Positions 24,396 through 32,734 of a stretch of DNA of 64,000 nt are shown here, piece by piece. The notes under the pieces are model-generated. The model had not been told where the DNA came from, searched no databases, and worked only from the letters and a program-made list of their open reading frames with translations. The stretch lies in assembly GCF_014596915.1 (NCBI RefSeq), contig NZ_JACVWU010000026.1, forward strand, positions 1 through 64,000, in the 5' to 3' direction. Numbering within the stretch: the first letter of the stretch is position 1; every line of letters begins with the position of its first letter. Made by a program: the position numbers and the translations under genes. This stretch comes from Streptomyces sp. TRM68416 (GTDB lineage: Bacteria; Actinomycetota; Actinomycetes; Streptomycetales; Streptomycetaceae).

Positions 24396-24420
24396 CATTT
24401 GTAGTGCTTCACTTGTAGTG
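24396..24420. promoter_or_regulatory. Paired direct repeats in the reductase/TetR intergenic region
   Basis: CATTTGTAGTG (24396-24406) and CACTTGTAGTG (24410-24420) are near-identical 11-mers with a 14-base period, in a notably AT-richer divergent promoter region. They are candidate operator half-sites for the TetR protein. Confidence 0.5.
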
Positions 24421-24471
24421 GTTGCAAGGGTGTTTCACCGACTCGCAGCAACTGAGGGAGGAGATTCCGCA

Positions 24472-25062
24472 TTGGCCAGGAATCCGGAGCGCCGGGCCGC
24501 GCTCGTGGACGCGGGGGTCGCGGTGCTCGCGCGCGAGGGGGCGCGCGGGCTGACGTTCCGCGCGGTGGACGCCGCGGCCGGGGTGCCGGTGGGCACCGCC
24601 TCGAACTACTTCACCGGCCGCGACGACCTGCTCCGCCAGATCGACGCCCGACTGCACGAACGGCTCGCGCCCGACCCCGAGGTGCTCGCCGGGCTGATGC
24701 GGCGCCCGAAGGACCGCTCACTGGTCACCGCGTTCATGCACGACCTGATGGCCCGCGCCACGCGCGACCGCGACGCCTATCTCGGCCTGCTGGAGATGCG
24801 CCTGGAGGCCACTCGCCGCCCCGAACTGCGCGCGTCCTACACCAAGTCGGTGCGCGCGGACCTGGAGGAGGGCATGGAGTTCCACCGGGACATGGGCCTG
24901 CCCGGCGGCGACGGGACGGTCGCGGTGCTCTATCTCGCGATGCTCGGGCTGATCCTGGAGCACCTGACGCTGCCGGACGTCCTGGAGGGCGTACTGCCCG
25001 GGGTCGCGGTACCGGACGGGCTGATCGAGCGGGTCGTGGAGACGATCGTGCCGGAGGCGTGA
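24472..25062 (+). CDS. TetR-family regulator
   Basis: 196 residues from the TTG at 24472 (GGGAGGAG upstream). The helix-turn-helix is RNPERRAALVDAGVAVLAREGARGLTFRAVDAAAGVPVGTASNYFTGRDDLLRQID, and a long helical ligand-binding domain follows. It is divergent from the RibD-like reductase and probably represses it. The gene's last codons form the first unit of an 18-base tandem repeat. Confidence 0.87.
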   Translation: MARNPERRAALVDAGVAVLAREGARGLTFRAVDAAAGVPVGTASNYFTGRDDLLRQIDARLHERLAPDPEVLAGLMRRPKDRSLVTAFMHDLMARATRDRDAYLGLLEMRLEATRRPELRASYTKSVRADLEEGMEFHRDMGLPGGDGTVAVLYLAMLGLILEHLTLPDVLEGVLPGVAVPDGLIERVVETIVPEA

Positions 25063-25155
25063 GTGCTCTGCCGGAGGCGTTCGCTCTATCGGAGGCGTTC
25101 GCCCTGCCGGAGACGTTCGCTCTGCCGGAAGCGTTCGCTCTGCCGGAGGCGTTCG
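25048..25155. repeat. 18-bp tandem repeat starting at the tetR stop codon
   Basis: Five full units of CTCTGCCGGAGGCGTTCG with a few substitutions run from 25066 to 25155 (18-base period). A diverged sixth unit (25048-25065) contains the tetR stop codon. The array ends 1 base before the convergent GNAT stop, as if the 3' end of tetR had been copied by slippage. Confidence 0.85.
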
Positions 25156-25156
25156 T

Positions 25157-25753
25157 TCAGGATGCGGCCGGCTCTCGCCACATCGGCCACATCTGCGGGC
25201 CGTCGGGCAGGTCGAGGGGGCTGTCGAGGAGTTCGAAGCCGAGCCGCTCGTACAGGCCCCGGCTGCGGGCGCTGCTCGCCTCCAGATAGGCGGGCAGGCC
25301 CTCCCTGTCACAACGGTCGAGGACCGAGGTGATGAGCGCGGTGCCGAGCCCCTCCCCCTGCCGGCCCGGGTCCACGCCGATCATCCACAGGTAGGCGTGG
25401 GCGCGGTCCGAGGGGTGGATGTCCGCGGTCAGCCTGCCGATCAGCTCCACCCGCTCGTTCTCCGGGTCGACGGCGGCACGGAGCTGCGCGGGACCGTCGT
25501 CGTCGGCGTCGTGGCCCCCGGCGGGCACGGACAGCCACAGCGCGCAGGCCGAGCCGTCCTCGGCCAGGTCGATCCACCCCTCCGCGAGCACGATGTCGGC
25601 GAACGCCGCCATGAGCCGGTGGTGGGTCGCCCGCCGGTACGCGGCACCGGGAAAGACCCAGCCGCTCACCGGATCGTCCTGGAAGGCCTCGTCCAGAAGC
25701 CGCACCACCAGCTCCCGGTCCTCCGCCCCGGCCGCCCGGATCACCACACCCAT
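25157..25753 (-). CDS. GNAT-family N-acetyltransferase
   Basis: 198 residues. MGVVIRAAGAEDRELVVRLLDEAF opens the fold; the acetyl-CoA motif A is YLWMIGVDPGRQGEGLGTALI (about 130-150, Q/R-x-x-G-x-G/A pattern), and SSARSRGLYERLGFE is the C-terminal motif B. Substrate unknown. ATG at 25753 follows AAGGGG. Convergent with the tetR gene across the tandem repeat. Confidence 0.85.
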   Translation of the reverse strand: MGVVIRAAGAEDRELVVRLLDEAFQDDPVSGWVFPGAAYRRATHHRLMAAFADIVLAEGWIDLAEDGSACALWLSVPAGGHDADDDGPAQLRAAVDPENERVELIGRLTADIHPSDRAHAYLWMIGVDPGRQGEGLGTALITSVLDRCDREGLPAYLEASSARSRGLYERLGFELLDSPLDLPDGPQMWPMWREPAAS

Positions 25754-25947
25754 GCCCTGCCCCTTCGCCTCAACCTGACTTGATCGTAAGGGGGTTGGAG
25801 ACGATGTGCCGAGAGGGATCCGGACATTGTGAGTGTGGGAGCGGGCCCCGCACACCGTGGGGATGTGCGGGACCCGTGGCCGGGGGCGGTGGCCGTACGG
25901 GGTCAGGAGCCGTACGGGCGCCGCCTCCGGCGGTCTGCGGCGGGGCG

Positions 25948-27108
25948 TCAGGTACTGCGGCGGGTGACGAACTCGGCCAGCGCCAGCAGGCCTCCCGCCT
26001 CCTCCGGGTCGGGCACCGCCCGCGCCAGTTCCTGCATCGCACGGGCCATCCGGTCCGCGGCCTGGGCCTGCGCCCAGTCGCGTCCGCCGGCCCGCTCCAC
26101 CGCCAGCGCCGTGCGGGCGGTCTCCTCCTCCGGCGTCAAGCCGCCCTCGCCGTACGGCACTTCGTACAGCTCGGCCAGCTCCGCGGCGGCCGGCGTGCCG
26201 GAGGCCAACGCGGCGACCACCGGCAACGACTTCTTGCGCCCGGCCAGGTCGGCGCCGGCCGGTTTCCCGGTGTGCCGGGGGTCCCCCCATATGCCGATGA
26301 CGTCGTCGATGAGCTGGAAGGCGAGCCCGGCCTCACGGCCGAACGCGTCCATCGCCGCCACCTCCTCCTCGGCGGCCCCCGCGTACAGCGCGCCCAGCGC
26401 GCAGGCGCAGCCCAGCAGCGCGCCCGTCTTGGCCTCGGCCATGGCGAGCACCTCGGCGAGGGAGATCTCCGCGGGGCGGCAGCTCTCCATGGCGGTGTCG
26501 GCGTGCTGGCCCTCGCACAGTTCGACGACGCAGGCGGCGAGCCGGGCGGCGGCCGCCGCGGACGCCGGGTGCGGGTCCTCGGCGAGCAGCCGCAGGGCCA
26601 GTGCCTGGAGGGCGTCCCCGGCGAGGATCGCGTCGGCGTCACCGAACACGGTCCAGGCGGTGGGCCGGTGGCGTCGGGTGCTGTCGCGGTCCATCACGTC
26701 GTCGTGCAGCAGCGTGAAGTTGTGGACCAGTTCCACCGCGGCGGCCGCCCGGACGGCTGCCGCACGCGCGGGGCGCCCGCCGAGCGCCTCGGCGGCGGCG
26801 AGGACGAGCGCGGGCCGGATCGCCTTGCCCGCGTTGCCCGCCGCCGGGGTGCCGTCGGCGTGCTCCCAGCCGAAGTGGTAGAGCGAGACGCGGCGCATGG
26901 AGCCGGGCAACGAGTCGAGGGCGGCGCGCAGTTCGGGGTCGACGGCCGCCCTGGAACGCTCCAGGATGGCGGTCGCCTCGTGCCCGTCGAGCGGGCCGGG
27001 GCCGGTCTCCGCGCCGGTCCTGGCGGCCCTCGGCCCCTCGCGAGGCAGGGCGGCCGGTCGCCGTCGGCCGGCGGGGCGTTGCTGCGTCTCCGTCATGAAC
27101 TCACCCAT
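25948..27108 (-). CDS. Polyprenyl diphosphate synthase, probable encapsulin cargo
   Basis: 386 residues. A Pro/Arg/Gly-rich disordered tail (about 1-45) precedes an all-helical isoprenyl synthase domain with GKAIRP (94-99), first Asp motif LLHDDVMD (DDVMD 136-140) and second Asp motif FQLIDDVIGIWGD. These are the Mg2+/diphosphate sites that extend isoprenoid chains. It lies 109 bases downstream of the EshA encapsulin gene on the same strand, the known arrangement for polyprenyl-transferase cargo of family 2 encapsulins; the disordered tail is the expected loading segment. ATG 27108 is used; an in-frame ATG at 27096 is equally possible. Confidence 0.88.
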   Translation of the reverse strand: MGEFMTETQQRPAGRRRPAALPREGPRAARTGAETGPGPLDGHEATAILERSRAAVDPELRAALDSLPGSMRRVSLYHFGWEHADGTPAAGNAGKAIRPALVLAAAEALGGRPARAAAVRAAAAVELVHNFTLLHDDVMDRDSTRRHRPTAWTVFGDADAILAGDALQALALRLLAEDPHPASAAAAARLAACVVELCEGQHADTAMESCRPAEISLAEVLAMAEAKTGALLGCACALGALYAGAAEEEVAAMDAFGREAGLAFQLIDDVIGIWGDPRHTGKPAGADLAGRKKSLPVVAALASGTPAAAELAELYEVPYGEGGLTPEEETARTALAVERAGGRDWAQAQAADRMARAMQELARAVPDPEEAGGLLALAEFVTRRST

Positions 27109-27217
27109 CGGATCGCCTGGTCGGGTCGGCGGGCGGTGGCCTGCGCTGCGGCCGGTCGTGTACCCCCAGGGGTGTACCCGCCCCGGAGGGCGGGGACACC
27201 GCAGGCTGCGGGGAGCG

Positions 27218-28624
27218 TCACCGCCAGCGCCCGATCTCGACGTCCTCCAGGACGCCGAGCGCATCCGGCACGAGGACCGCGGCCGAGTAGTACGCCGTCA
27301 CCAGGTACTTGATGATCGCCTGTTCGTTGATGCCCATGAACCGCACGGACAGGCTCGGCTCGATCTCGTCGGGGATGCCGGCCTGCTGGAGCCCGATGAC
27401 GCCCTGCTCCGCCTCGCCGGTACGCATCGCGATGATCGAGGTGGTACGGGCCTCGGTGACCGGGATCTTGTTGCACGGGTAGATCGGCACCCCGCGCCAG
27501 GTGGGGATGCGGTTGCCGGCCACGTCGATCGTCTCGGGGACGAGCCCGCGCTTGTTGAGCTCACGGCCGAACGCGGCGATCGCGCGCGGGTGGGCGAGCA
27601 GCAGCTTGGTGCCGCGGCGCCTGCTGAGCAGCTCGTCCAGGTCGTCCGGGCTGGGCACGCCGTCGTGCGGCTGGATCCGCTGGTCGTACTCGCAGTTGTG
27701 CAGCAGGCCGAACTCACGGTTGTTGATCAGCTCGTGCTCCTGGCGCTCCTTGAGCGCCTCGACCGTCAGCCGCAACTGCTGCTCGGTCTGGTTCATCGGC
27801 TGGTTGTACAGGTCGGCCACGCGCGAGTGGATGCGCAGCACGGTCTGGGCGACGCTCAGTTCGTACTCGCGGGGCCTTGCCTCGTAGTCGACGAAGGTGT
27901 GCGGGATGTCCGGCTCGCCGCTGTGGCCGGCCGCGAGGTCGATCTCCTTCTCGCCGTACTTGTTGGTGCGCTGGGCGGGGACCGCGCGCAGTTGCTCCAG
28001 GTGCTCGCGCAGGCTGTCGGAGCGCTCCGCGACCTGCTCGACGTCCTGGCGGGCCAGGACGAGGACGGTGCACGCGGTGACCGTGCGGACGGTGTACTCC
28101 CAGATGGCGTCCGCGTCGGTCAGCGCCTGGTCCCCCAGGTAGGCGCCGTCGGCGAGGACACCGAGGGACTCGTCGTCGCCGTACGGGCCCGTGCCGATCT
28201 TCTCGACCCTGCCGTGTGCCAGCAGGTACACCTCGTCGGCCGGACTGCCGAAGGAGGCGAGCGCCTCGCCCGCGGCGAGTTCGCGCTGCTGGCAGCGGCG
28301 GGCCAGTTCGGCGAGGACCTCCTCGTCCTCGTACGACCGCAGAGCGGGCAGTTCGCCCAGCTCCGCGGGGATGACCTCGACGCGGTCGCCGGTCTTCACG
28401 AAGGTGACGCGGCCGTCCCCCACGGCGTACGTCAGGCGGCGGTTCACCCGGTACGTGCCGCCCTGCACGTTCACCCACGGAAGCATGCGCAGCAGCCAGC
28501 GCGAGCTGATCTCCTGCATCTGGGGTGCGGACTTGGTAGTGGTGGCCAGGTTCCGCGCGGCGGCCGGGCCGAGGCTCTGCTGCGGCTTGCCCTGCTCTGT
28601 GCGGACCTCTTCGCCTACCGACAT
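27218..28624 (-). CDS. eshA: Family 2B encapsulin shell protein with cyclic-nucleotide-binding domain (EshA)
   Basis: 468 residues. An N-terminal arm (about 1-90) precedes an inserted cyclic-nucleotide-binding domain (about 95-210: EEVLAELARRCQQRELAAGEALASFG, VYLLAHGRVEKIG, VLADGAYLGDQAL). The HK97-type shell fold follows (SVAQTVLRIHSRVADLYNQPMNQTEQQLRL, RRRGTKLLLAHPRAIAAFGRELNKRG, ending VRFMGINEQAIIKYLVTAYYSAAVL). It would assemble a protein nanocompartment, and it is orthologous by context to the EshA/MMPI protein linked to Streptomyces development and antibiotic production. ATG 28624 has GGGAGGG upstream. Cargo is probably the downstream polyprenyl synthase. Confidence 0.92.
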   Translation of the reverse strand: MSVGEEVRTEQGKPQQSLGPAAARNLATTTKSAPQMQEISSRWLLRMLPWVNVQGGTYRVNRRLTYAVGDGRVTFVKTGDRVEVIPAELGELPALRSYEDEEVLAELARRCQQRELAAGEALASFGSPADEVYLLAHGRVEKIGTGPYGDDESLGVLADGAYLGDQALTDADAIWEYTVRTVTACTVLVLARQDVEQVAERSDSLREHLEQLRAVPAQRTNKYGEKEIDLAAGHSGEPDIPHTFVDYEARPREYELSVAQTVLRIHSRVADLYNQPMNQTEQQLRLTVEALKERQEHELINNREFGLLHNCEYDQRIQPHDGVPSPDDLDELLSRRRGTKLLLAHPRAIAAFGRELNKRGLVPETIDVAGNRIPTWRGVPIYPCNKIPVTEARTTSIIAMRTGEAEQGVIGLQQAGIPDEIEPSLSVRFMGINEQAIIKYLVTAYYSAAVLVPDALGVLEDVEIGRWR

Positions 28625-28914
28625 AAAGAAATGCCCTCCCGGTCATGCTCCGGCGCCGGTCTGCGCCGGGCATCGATTTCACGGCCCAGCCTTTCTCACG
28701 GAGCGTGTCGGTGCTATTACCCGAAAGAGCGGGAATGGATCTTCCGCGGGCTGGGCACATAGGGGCTCCGGCCCGTCGCCGCCCATTCCGCGGATTGGCC
28801 GAAACTGCACGCCGGCCGTGCGCTCGCCCGATTCCCGATCATTCCGTTTCGGTACAAGCAGCGGTACGAGGAGGCCGCGCACGGCGGCCGACGCACAGCA
28901 CGGAGGAGGCGGCC

Positions 28915-29505
28915 GTGGCCTCACCCATGTCGGCGAGCAGATTCCTGGCGAGACTTCGGGCCGAGGGCGCCACCGTCGTCGAGGTCGGCGACTGGAAGAA
29001 TCACAACCGCAATCACAAGGGTCCGTGGGGGCCGGTCCACGGCGTGATGATCCACCACACGGTGACCAAGGGCAGCAAGCGGACCGTGGACGTGTGCCGC
29101 AACGGCTACGCCGGCCTGCCCGGCCCGCTGTGCCACGGCGTCATCACCAAGGACGGCAGGATCCACCTCGTCGGCTACGGCCGTGCCAACCACGCGGGTC
29201 TGGGCGACGACGACGTCCTGCGCGCCGTCATCGCGGAGCGGGCCCTGCCCCCCGACAACGAGGCCAACACCGACGGGAACCGCCACTTCTACGGCTTCGA
29301 GTGCGAGAACCTCGGCGACGGGGTCGACCCGTGGCCGGCGGCCCAACTGGACGCGATCGAACGCGCTTCCGCCGCGATTTGTCGCCACCACGGGTGGACG
29401 GAGCGATCCGTCATCGGCCACCTGGAGTGGCAGCCGGGGAAGGTGGACCCCCGGGGCTTCACGATGAAGTCGATGCGCGAACGGATCCGGAAGCGTCTGA
29501 ACTAG
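28915..29505 (+). CDS. N-acetylmuramoyl-L-alanine amidase (PGRP/amidase_2)
   Basis: 196 residues from GTG 28915 (GGAGGAGG upstream; ATG 28930 is an alternative). Zinc-amidase signatures: HGVMIHHTVTKGS, LCHGVITKDGRIHLVGYGRANHAG, FYGFECENLG and VIGHLEWQPGKVDPRGF. It would cleave the amide between muramic acid and the stem peptide. No signal peptide is apparent, so export is unclear, as for many Streptomyces PGRP-like proteins. Divergent from eshA with a 290-base gap. Confidence 0.87.
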   Translation: MASPMSASRFLARLRAEGATVVEVGDWKNHNRNHKGPWGPVHGVMIHHTVTKGSKRTVDVCRNGYAGLPGPLCHGVITKDGRIHLVGYGRANHAGLGDDDVLRAVIAERALPPDNEANTDGNRHFYGFECENLGDGVDPWPAAQLDAIERASAAICRHHGWTERSVIGHLEWQPGKVDPRGFTMKSMRERIRKRLN

Positions 29506-29549
29506 GGGGTTCGGGTCCGGCTACAGGTGCGGGTGCGGTGGGGCTGATC

Positions 29550-29570
29550 GCGCAGTTCCCCGCGCCCCTT
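29550..29570. repeat. Dispersed 21-bp intergenic repeat, copy 1
   Basis: A 21-base sequence beginning GCGCAGTTCCCCGCGCC, followed by a short hairpin with the next GGGGCGC. An exact inverted copy is at 57391-57411. This motif recurs between genes in Streptomyces genomes and probably acts as a terminator-like stem. Confidence 0.7.
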
Positions 29571-29606
29571 CGGGGCGCTGCCCTCACCCCGCGCGACAAT
29601 GTCACC

Positions 29607-30500
29607 GTGAGCAGCATCGACGTACTTCGGCCGCGGCTTCCTTCGCCCCTGGAGGAACTCGTCGACGACCGGTTCGCCCGTCGCGGTGTGCGTCTGCTGC
29701 TCAAGCGGGACGATCTGATCCACCCGGAGCTGATCGGCAACAAGTGGCGCAAGCTGGCGCCGAACCTCGGCGCGGCGGCGGGCAGGCCGGTCGTCACGTT
29801 CGGCGGGGCCTACTCCAACCACCTGCGCGCCACGGCCGCGGCGGGCCGTCTCCTCGGCCTGTCCACGGTCGGGGTGGTCCGCGGGCAGGAACTGGCCGGC
29901 CGCGCCCTGAACCCCTCCCTCGCGCGGTGCGCCGCGGACGGCATGCGGCTGCACTTCGTCGACAGGTCGACGTATCGCCGCAAGAACGAACCGGACACGT
30001 TGGCGGCGATCCTGCGCGCGGCGGACGCGCGCGGGGCGTACGTCGTCCCGGAAGGGGGCAGCAACGCCGCCGCCGTACGCGGCTGCCAGGCGCTCGGCAC
30101 CGAACTGCGCGGCCACGCCGACGTCGTCGCGCTCGCCTGCGGCACCGGCGGCACCCTGGCCGGCCTGGCCGCCGGACTCGGGCAAGGCGGGCGGGTCCTG
30201 GGGGTCCCGGTGCTCAAGGGCGGTTTCCTGACCGCCGACATACAGGCTCTGCAGCAGGAGGCGTTCGGCGGCCCTCGGGGCACCTGGTCGCTCGACGACC
30301 GCTTCCACTTCGGCGGCTACGCCCGTACGCCCCCGGAACTCCACGCCTTCGCCGACGACTTCGAGGACCGCCACGGCCTGCCCGTGGAACGGCTGTATGT
30401 CGCCAAGTTGCTGTACGGACTTGTCGCCCTCGCCGCGGAGGGCGCCTTCGCGCGCGGGACGACGGTCGCGGCCGTCGTCACCGGCCGCCCGTTCCCCTGA
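29607..30500 (+). CDS. PLP-dependent enzyme of the ACC deaminase/D-cysteine desulfhydrase family
   Basis: 297 residues of fold-type II. The PLP lysine lies in LIGNKWRKL (K within about 46-54), with the cofactor loop VTFGGAYSNHLRATAAAGRLLGL and the phosphate-binding CGTGGTLAGLAAGL. Members open the ACC ring or desulfurise D-cysteine; which one applies here cannot be told by eye. GTG at 29607 matches the family start (VSSIDVLRPRLPSPLEEL). It lies 101 bases after the amidase, across a repeat hairpin. Confidence 0.85.
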   Translation: MSSIDVLRPRLPSPLEELVDDRFARRGVRLLLKRDDLIHPELIGNKWRKLAPNLGAAAGRPVVTFGGAYSNHLRATAAAGRLLGLSTVGVVRGQELAGRALNPSLARCAADGMRLHFVDRSTYRRKNEPDTLAAILRAADARGAYVVPEGGSNAAAVRGCQALGTELRGHADVVALACGTGGTLAGLAAGLGQGGRVLGVPVLKGGFLTADIQALQQEAFGGPRGTWSLDDRFHFGGYARTPPELHAFADDFEDRHGLPVERLYVAKLLYGLVALAAEGAFARGTTVAAVVTGRPFP

Positions 30501-30532
30501 GCAGGGGCCCAGAGCCCCGCAGCACGCAGCCC

Positions 30533-32128
30533 CTACCCGGCCTCCCGGTACGCCGCCGCCTCCTCCAGGTCCAGCCGGCGCAGCAGCGTGCGCAGCATCT
30601 CGTCGTCGATGTGGCGCCCGTCGCGCAGTCTGACGAAGACCTCCCGCTCGGCGCCGATCATCTCCCGGGACAGCCGCCGGTAGGTGTCGTCGACGGTCTC
30701 GCCGGTGACCGGGTTGACCTGTCCGAGCCGCTCCCAGACGGCGTTGCGGCGCCGCTCCAGGACCGCGCGGAGGCGGTCGGCGAGGGGCGGCGGCAGGGCG
30801 TTGCGCTCGTCGGAGAGGAGTTCCTCCAGGCGCCGCTCGGCGGCCCGGGAGGCCTGCGCCTGGGCGTTGGCCTCGGCGAGCGTCTCGGCCTGCGCGTCCC
30901 GCCCGGGCAGCTTCAGCAGGCGGATCAGCGACGGCAGCGTGACGCCCTGGACGACCAGCGTGCCGATGACGGTGGTGAAGGTCAGGAAGAGGATCAGATT
31001 GCGCTCGGGGAACTCCTCGCCGCCGTTGACGGTGAGCGGGACGGAGAAGGCGATGGCGAGGGACACCACGCCCCGCATCGCGGCCCAGGAGATGATGAAC
31101 GGCCCCTTCCAGGTGGGGTTCTCCTCGCGCTCCCGGATCCGCGCCGACAGCAGGCGCGGCAGGAAGGTCGCCGGGTAGACCCACACGAACCGGGAGGCGA
31201 CGACCACGAGGAAGACGGCGACCGCGTACCAGGCGGCGCTGCCGCCCTCGTACTCCCCGAGGCCCTTGAGGACCACCGGCAGTTGCAGGCCGATCAGCGC
31301 GAAGACCGCCGATTCGAGGACGAAGGCGACCATCCTCCACACGGCCTCCTCCTGGAGGCGGGTGGCGAAATCGACCTCCCACGCGCGGTGGCCGAGCCAG
31401 AGCGCGACCACCACGACCGCGAGCACTCCGGAGGCGTGCACCTGCTCGGCGACCGCGTAGGCGACGAACGGGATCAGCAGGGAGAGCGTGTTGCGGAACA
31501 GCGCCTCCTTCACGTGCGTGCGCAGCCACTGGATCGGCACCATCAGCACCAGGCCGATCCCGATGCCGCCGACCGCCGCGAGCAGGAACTCGCCGATCCC
31601 GCCGGCCCAGGTGGCGCCCTCGCCGACCGCGGCCGCGAGCGCCACCCGGTAGGCGGTGATCGCGGTCGCGTCGTTCACCAGGGACTCGCCCTGGAGGATC
31701 GTGGTGATCCGGGACGGCAGCCCCACCCGGCGTGCGACGGCCGTGGCCGCGACCGCGTCCGGCGGTGCCACCACCGCGCCCAGCACCAGGGCGGCGGTCA
31801 GCGGCAGCCCGGGCACGATCAGATAGGCGGCCCAGCCCACGACGAGGGTCGCGAAGAGCACGTAGCCCACGGACAGGAGCGCGACGGGCCGCAGTTGTGC
31901 CCGCAGGTCGAGGTAGGAGCTGTCGGTGGCGGCCGTGTGCAGCAGCGGCGGCAGGATGAGCGGCAGCACGATGTGCGGGTCGAGGGTGTAGTCGGGCACT
32001 CCCGGCAGGTACGACACGGCCAGCCCGGCAGCGACCAGCAGCAGGGGTGCCGGCACCGGGGTGCGTCTCGCGGCGGCGGCGACCGCGGCGCTGCCCGCCA
32101 CCAGCAACAGCAGCGGCATCACGTCCAT
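30533..32128 (-). CDS. Na+/H+ antiporter, CPA1 family
   Basis: 531 residues: about twelve membrane helices over residues 1-400, including the ion-binding Asp pattern in LGAVVAPPDAVAATAVARRVGLP and LQGESLVNDATAITAYRVALA, and SWAAMRGVVSLAIAFSVPL. A cytoplasmic C-terminal helical tail of about 120 residues (ERRLEELLSDERNALPPPLADRLRAVL) completes it. It exchanges Na+ or K+ for protons. ATG 32128 gives the family N-terminus (MDVMPLLLLVAGSAAVAAAAR). The stop is 32 bases from the convergent PLP enzyme stop. Confidence 0.9.
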   Translation of the reverse strand: MDVMPLLLLVAGSAAVAAAARRTPVPAPLLLVAAGLAVSYLPGVPDYTLDPHIVLPLILPPLLHTAATDSSYLDLRAQLRPVALLSVGYVLFATLVVGWAAYLIVPGLPLTAALVLGAVVAPPDAVAATAVARRVGLPSRITTILQGESLVNDATAITAYRVALAAAVGEGATWAGGIGEFLLAAVGGIGIGLVLMVPIQWLRTHVKEALFRNTLSLLIPFVAYAVAEQVHASGVLAVVVVALWLGHRAWEVDFATRLQEEAVWRMVAFVLESAVFALIGLQLPVVLKGLGEYEGGSAAWYAVAVFLVVVASRFVWVYPATFLPRLLSARIREREENPTWKGPFIISWAAMRGVVSLAIAFSVPLTVNGGEEFPERNLILFLTFTTVIGTLVVQGVTLPSLIRLLKLPGRDAQAETLAEANAQAQASRAAERRLEELLSDERNALPPPLADRLRAVLERRRNAVWERLGQVNPVTGETVDDTYRRLSREMIGAEREVFVRLRDGRHIDDEMLRTLLRRLDLEEAAAYREAG

Positions 32129-32214
32129 GCGTCTCGCCCGCCCTCGTCCATCGTCGTTCGCCCACCCTCGTTTTTCCGCGCGGCCCCGCGCGCGGCCGTC
32201 GTAACCTGGCAATC

Positions 32215-32514
32215 ATGAAACAGTGCACGCACGCCGACGCGCTGCCGCACCCGGAGCCGCCGCCGCTGACCGAGACCTGCCCGGAGTGCCTGGCGGACGG
32301 GACGCACCCGGTACAGCTGCGGCTGTGTCTCACCTGCGGTCACGTCGGCTGCTGCGACTCGTCGCCGGGGCGGCACGCGACACGGCACCACGAGGACACC
32401 GACCACCCGGTCATGCGGACCTTCGAGCCGGGTGAGGCCTGGCGCTGGTGCTTCGTCGACCATGTCCTCGTGGCGCCCGCCACGACTCGGGATCCGGACG
32501 GTTCGACCGTCTGA
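32215..32514 (+). CDS. UBP-type zinc-finger protein
   Basis: 99 residues with the ZnF-UBP cysteine/histidine array: QCTHADAL, ETCPECLADG, LRLCLTCGHVGCCDSSPGRHATRHHEDTDHPV. In bacteria such stand-alone domains are small zinc proteins of unknown role; some lie beside CPA1 antiporter genes, as here. ATG 32215 is 86 bases from the divergent antiporter start. Confidence 0.88.
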   Translation: MKQCTHADALPHPEPPPLTETCPECLADGTHPVQLRLCLTCGHVGCCDSSPGRHATRHHEDTDHPVMRTFEPGEAWRWCFVDHVLVAPATTRDPDGSTV

Positions 32515-32593
32515 CGCCTGGGTACGTCAACCCGGCGCGCGCTCTTCCCATTTGGGCCCGGCAAACCCCTAGCCACGGAGCGTATCCATAGGT

Positions 32594-32606
32594 TTACTAT
32601 GAGTGA
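32594..32606 (+). promoter_or_regulatory. Candidate BldD box upstream of ushX-sigH
   Basis: TTACTATGAGTGA fits the BldD consensus TNACNC(A/T)GNGTNA at all positions but one (A for C). It lies 129 bases before the ushX start, in the promoter region of the operon that BldD is known to repress in S. coelicolor. Confidence 0.5.
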
Positions 32607-32734
32607 CAGCAGGGGGTTGGGGTCCCGGGGACAGGAAAGTTGAGAGCGCGATAGCGTCACCGCTGAACCACACATCGCGTTACCCGGGGGGCGACCCCCG
32701 GCCCCGAAACGCTTGTACCACCTTGGAGGTGAGG

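Noticed and set aside
25048..25155. CRISPR array
   Set aside because: Units are 18 bases in direct tandem with no spacers, so it is a simple repeat. No cas gene is present in the window.
29502..32333. Open frame of 943 codons on the minus strand
   Set aside because: It is a frame shadow of the Na+/H+ antiporter gene and overlaps the PLP enzyme antisense; its translation is Arg/Gly/Pro-rich without fold.
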